Below, in pieces: positions 5,526-6,478 of a stretch of DNA of 6,478 nt. The DNA lies in contig DATLVC010000104.1 in assembly GCA_035577685.1 (NCBI GenBank), positions 1-6,478 on the forward strand, written 5' to 3'. A program made the translations under genes and the position numbers. Positions within the stretch are counted from its first letter, which is position 1, and each line of letters starts with the position of its first letter. The notes beneath the pieces were generated by a model, which worked only from the letters and a program-made list of their open reading frames with translations, searched no databases and had not been told where the DNA came from. This DNA is from CAIYRG01 sp035577685. GTDB lineage: Bacteria; Pseudomonadota; Alphaproteobacteria; Micropepsales; Micropepsaceae.

Positions 5526-6478
5526 TTACTTCAAATCCTGAATCAGACGCATGTAGAAACCGACGGCGGGCCCCAGATCGCTCACCGCCAGGCGTTCGTT
5601 GGTGCCGTGCACGCGCGCCAAATCCACGATCTCCTCATGATAGGGGCGAAACCGCAGCACCGCATCCGCAATGGGAAGATAGTGACGCGAATCGGTGGCA
5701 CCCGTCATGATGTCCGGCGCAACAGGCACGCCATAAGTCGCACGGATGGCGTCGGCAATATAAGAATAGGCCGGGCTGTTCGTTCCTGCGATCTTGGTCG
5801 CCTCCGAAAGCGTTTCCTCACGCTCGGTGACGTCCACTTTGGGATCGGCCACAGCCTGCTTCACATGCGCCATGACGGAGGCGATGGTGTCGCGCGGATG
5901 CAGGCGGAAATTGATCACCCCGCGCGCGGTCGGCGGAATCACGTTCTCCTTGATGCCGGCAGAGAGAATCGTCGGCGAAATCGTGGTGTGCAGCACGGCC
6001 GCTGAATCGGGCTCGGATTCCATCTGCCGCAACACCAAGGATTTGGTCAGCCACAGATTGGCGAGCACGAACCGGTCGGGGAACGAAACCAACGGCGTCA
6101 GCACTGCAAGCTTTTCGCGCTGAATATCATCGAGGTCCGATTCGAACGGGTGTCCCACCACATTCAGGATAGCGCTGGAAAGCCGCGGCAGCGCAAGATC
6201 GGGCGAGGGCCGCGCGGCGTGGCCGCCTTGGCCGTGGGCGGTCAATTCCAGGGTGAGGAAGCCCTTCTCGGCATTGGAAATGAAAGCGACCGGCTTGCGC
6301 GTGCCGGGATAGGGCTCGTTCATAATCGAGCTGCCTTCGTCGAGCACCCAGGCAAAATGCGCGCCACGGGCGGAGAGCGCTTTGGCGATGGCCGCATTGC
6401 CTTTTCCGCCGCCCACTTCCTCATCCTGGCCGAAGGCGAACATGATGGTGCGCTCCGGCTGGAAGTCCATCATGGCAA
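5526..6478 (-). CDS. M20-family zinc peptidase, C-terminal part (runs off right edge)
   Basis: The frame is open from the right edge to TAA at 5528-5526, giving about 317 codons, roughly the last two thirds of a CPS1/PM20D1-like M20 protein (family members are usually about 450-500 residues). Numbering from the ATG at 6473, which is unlikely to be the true start: FAFGQDEEVGG at 12-22 holds the catalytic and bridging glutamates E18-E19; D45 in LDEGS is a likely metal ligand; GQGGHAARPS at 81-90 contains the conserved dimer-interface His85; KENVIP at 175-180 and NFRLHP at 188-193 belong to the lid domain; GATDSRHY at 258-265 and HGTNE at 289-293 provide the C-terminal His ligand (H289). The first His and Asp metal ligands lie beyond the window. 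The family hydrolyses or forms amide bonds of peptides and N-acyl amino acids at a two-zinc centre; this substrate is unknown. No defect is visible in the part present. Confidence 0.92.
   Translation of the reverse strand, partial: AMMDFQPERTIMFAFGQDEEVGGGKGNAAIAKALSARGAHFAWVLDEGSSIMNEPYPGTRKPVAFISNAEKGFLTLELTAHGQGGHAARPSPDLALPRLSSAILNVVGHPFESDLDDIQREKLAVLTPLVSFPDRFVLANLWLTKSLVLRQMESEPDSAAVLHTTISPTILSAGIKENVIPPTARGVINFRLHPRDTIASVMAHVKQAVADPKVDVTEREETLSEATKIAGTNSPAYSYIADAIRATYGVPVAPDIMTGATDSRHYLPIADAVLRFRPYHEEIVDLARVHGTNERLAVSDLGPAVGFYMRLIQDLK

Overview
The window looks like chromosomal DNA from an alphaproteobacterium. It has high GC outside the left end, a two-domain dCTP deaminase of a type typical of that class, a CTATAT-type -10 hexamer, and small periplasmic and lipoprotein genes. 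No marker gene fixes the genus, so the class assignment is inference. No complete RNA gene, insertion sequence or CRISPR array is visible.

Left end (1-754): the first 489 bases carry the start of a tyrosine integrase on the minus strand, whose catalytic domain lies off the left edge. Between it and the chromosome is a short end region rich in GGAG-type direct repeats. At 634-670 there is an exact 5' half of a tRNA-Gly(CCC) gene that stops at the anticodon loop. The simplest reading is that a genomic island or prophage inserted into the anticodon loop of this tRNA and did not rebuild its 3' half on this side. The left 0.63 kb is clearly lower in GC than the rest.

Middle (755-4110), all on the minus strand: a small exported MORN-repeat protein, a duplicated-domain dCTP deaminase (dUMP/dTTP precursor supply), and a three-domain protein joining a MaoC-type hydratase, a second hot-dog half and a short-chain dehydrogenase/reductase. 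The first two are 80 bp apart and may be co-transcribed. The last is separated by 219 bp and probably has its own promoter. No shared pathway is evident.

Right part (4111-6478): a 320-bp divergent intergenic region carries a G-quadruplex-type motif, an 11-bp-phased GGTGCA triplet and a strong leader hairpin. It separates the MORN gene from a plus-strand WG-repeat lipoprotein. That gene converges, with only 39 bp between stops, on the C-terminal two thirds of an M20-family (CPS1/PM20D1-like) zinc peptidase that runs off the right edge.

The most interesting point is the island/tRNA junction with the unrepaired tRNA half. The other genes are recognisable families in an ordinary chromosomal arrangement.
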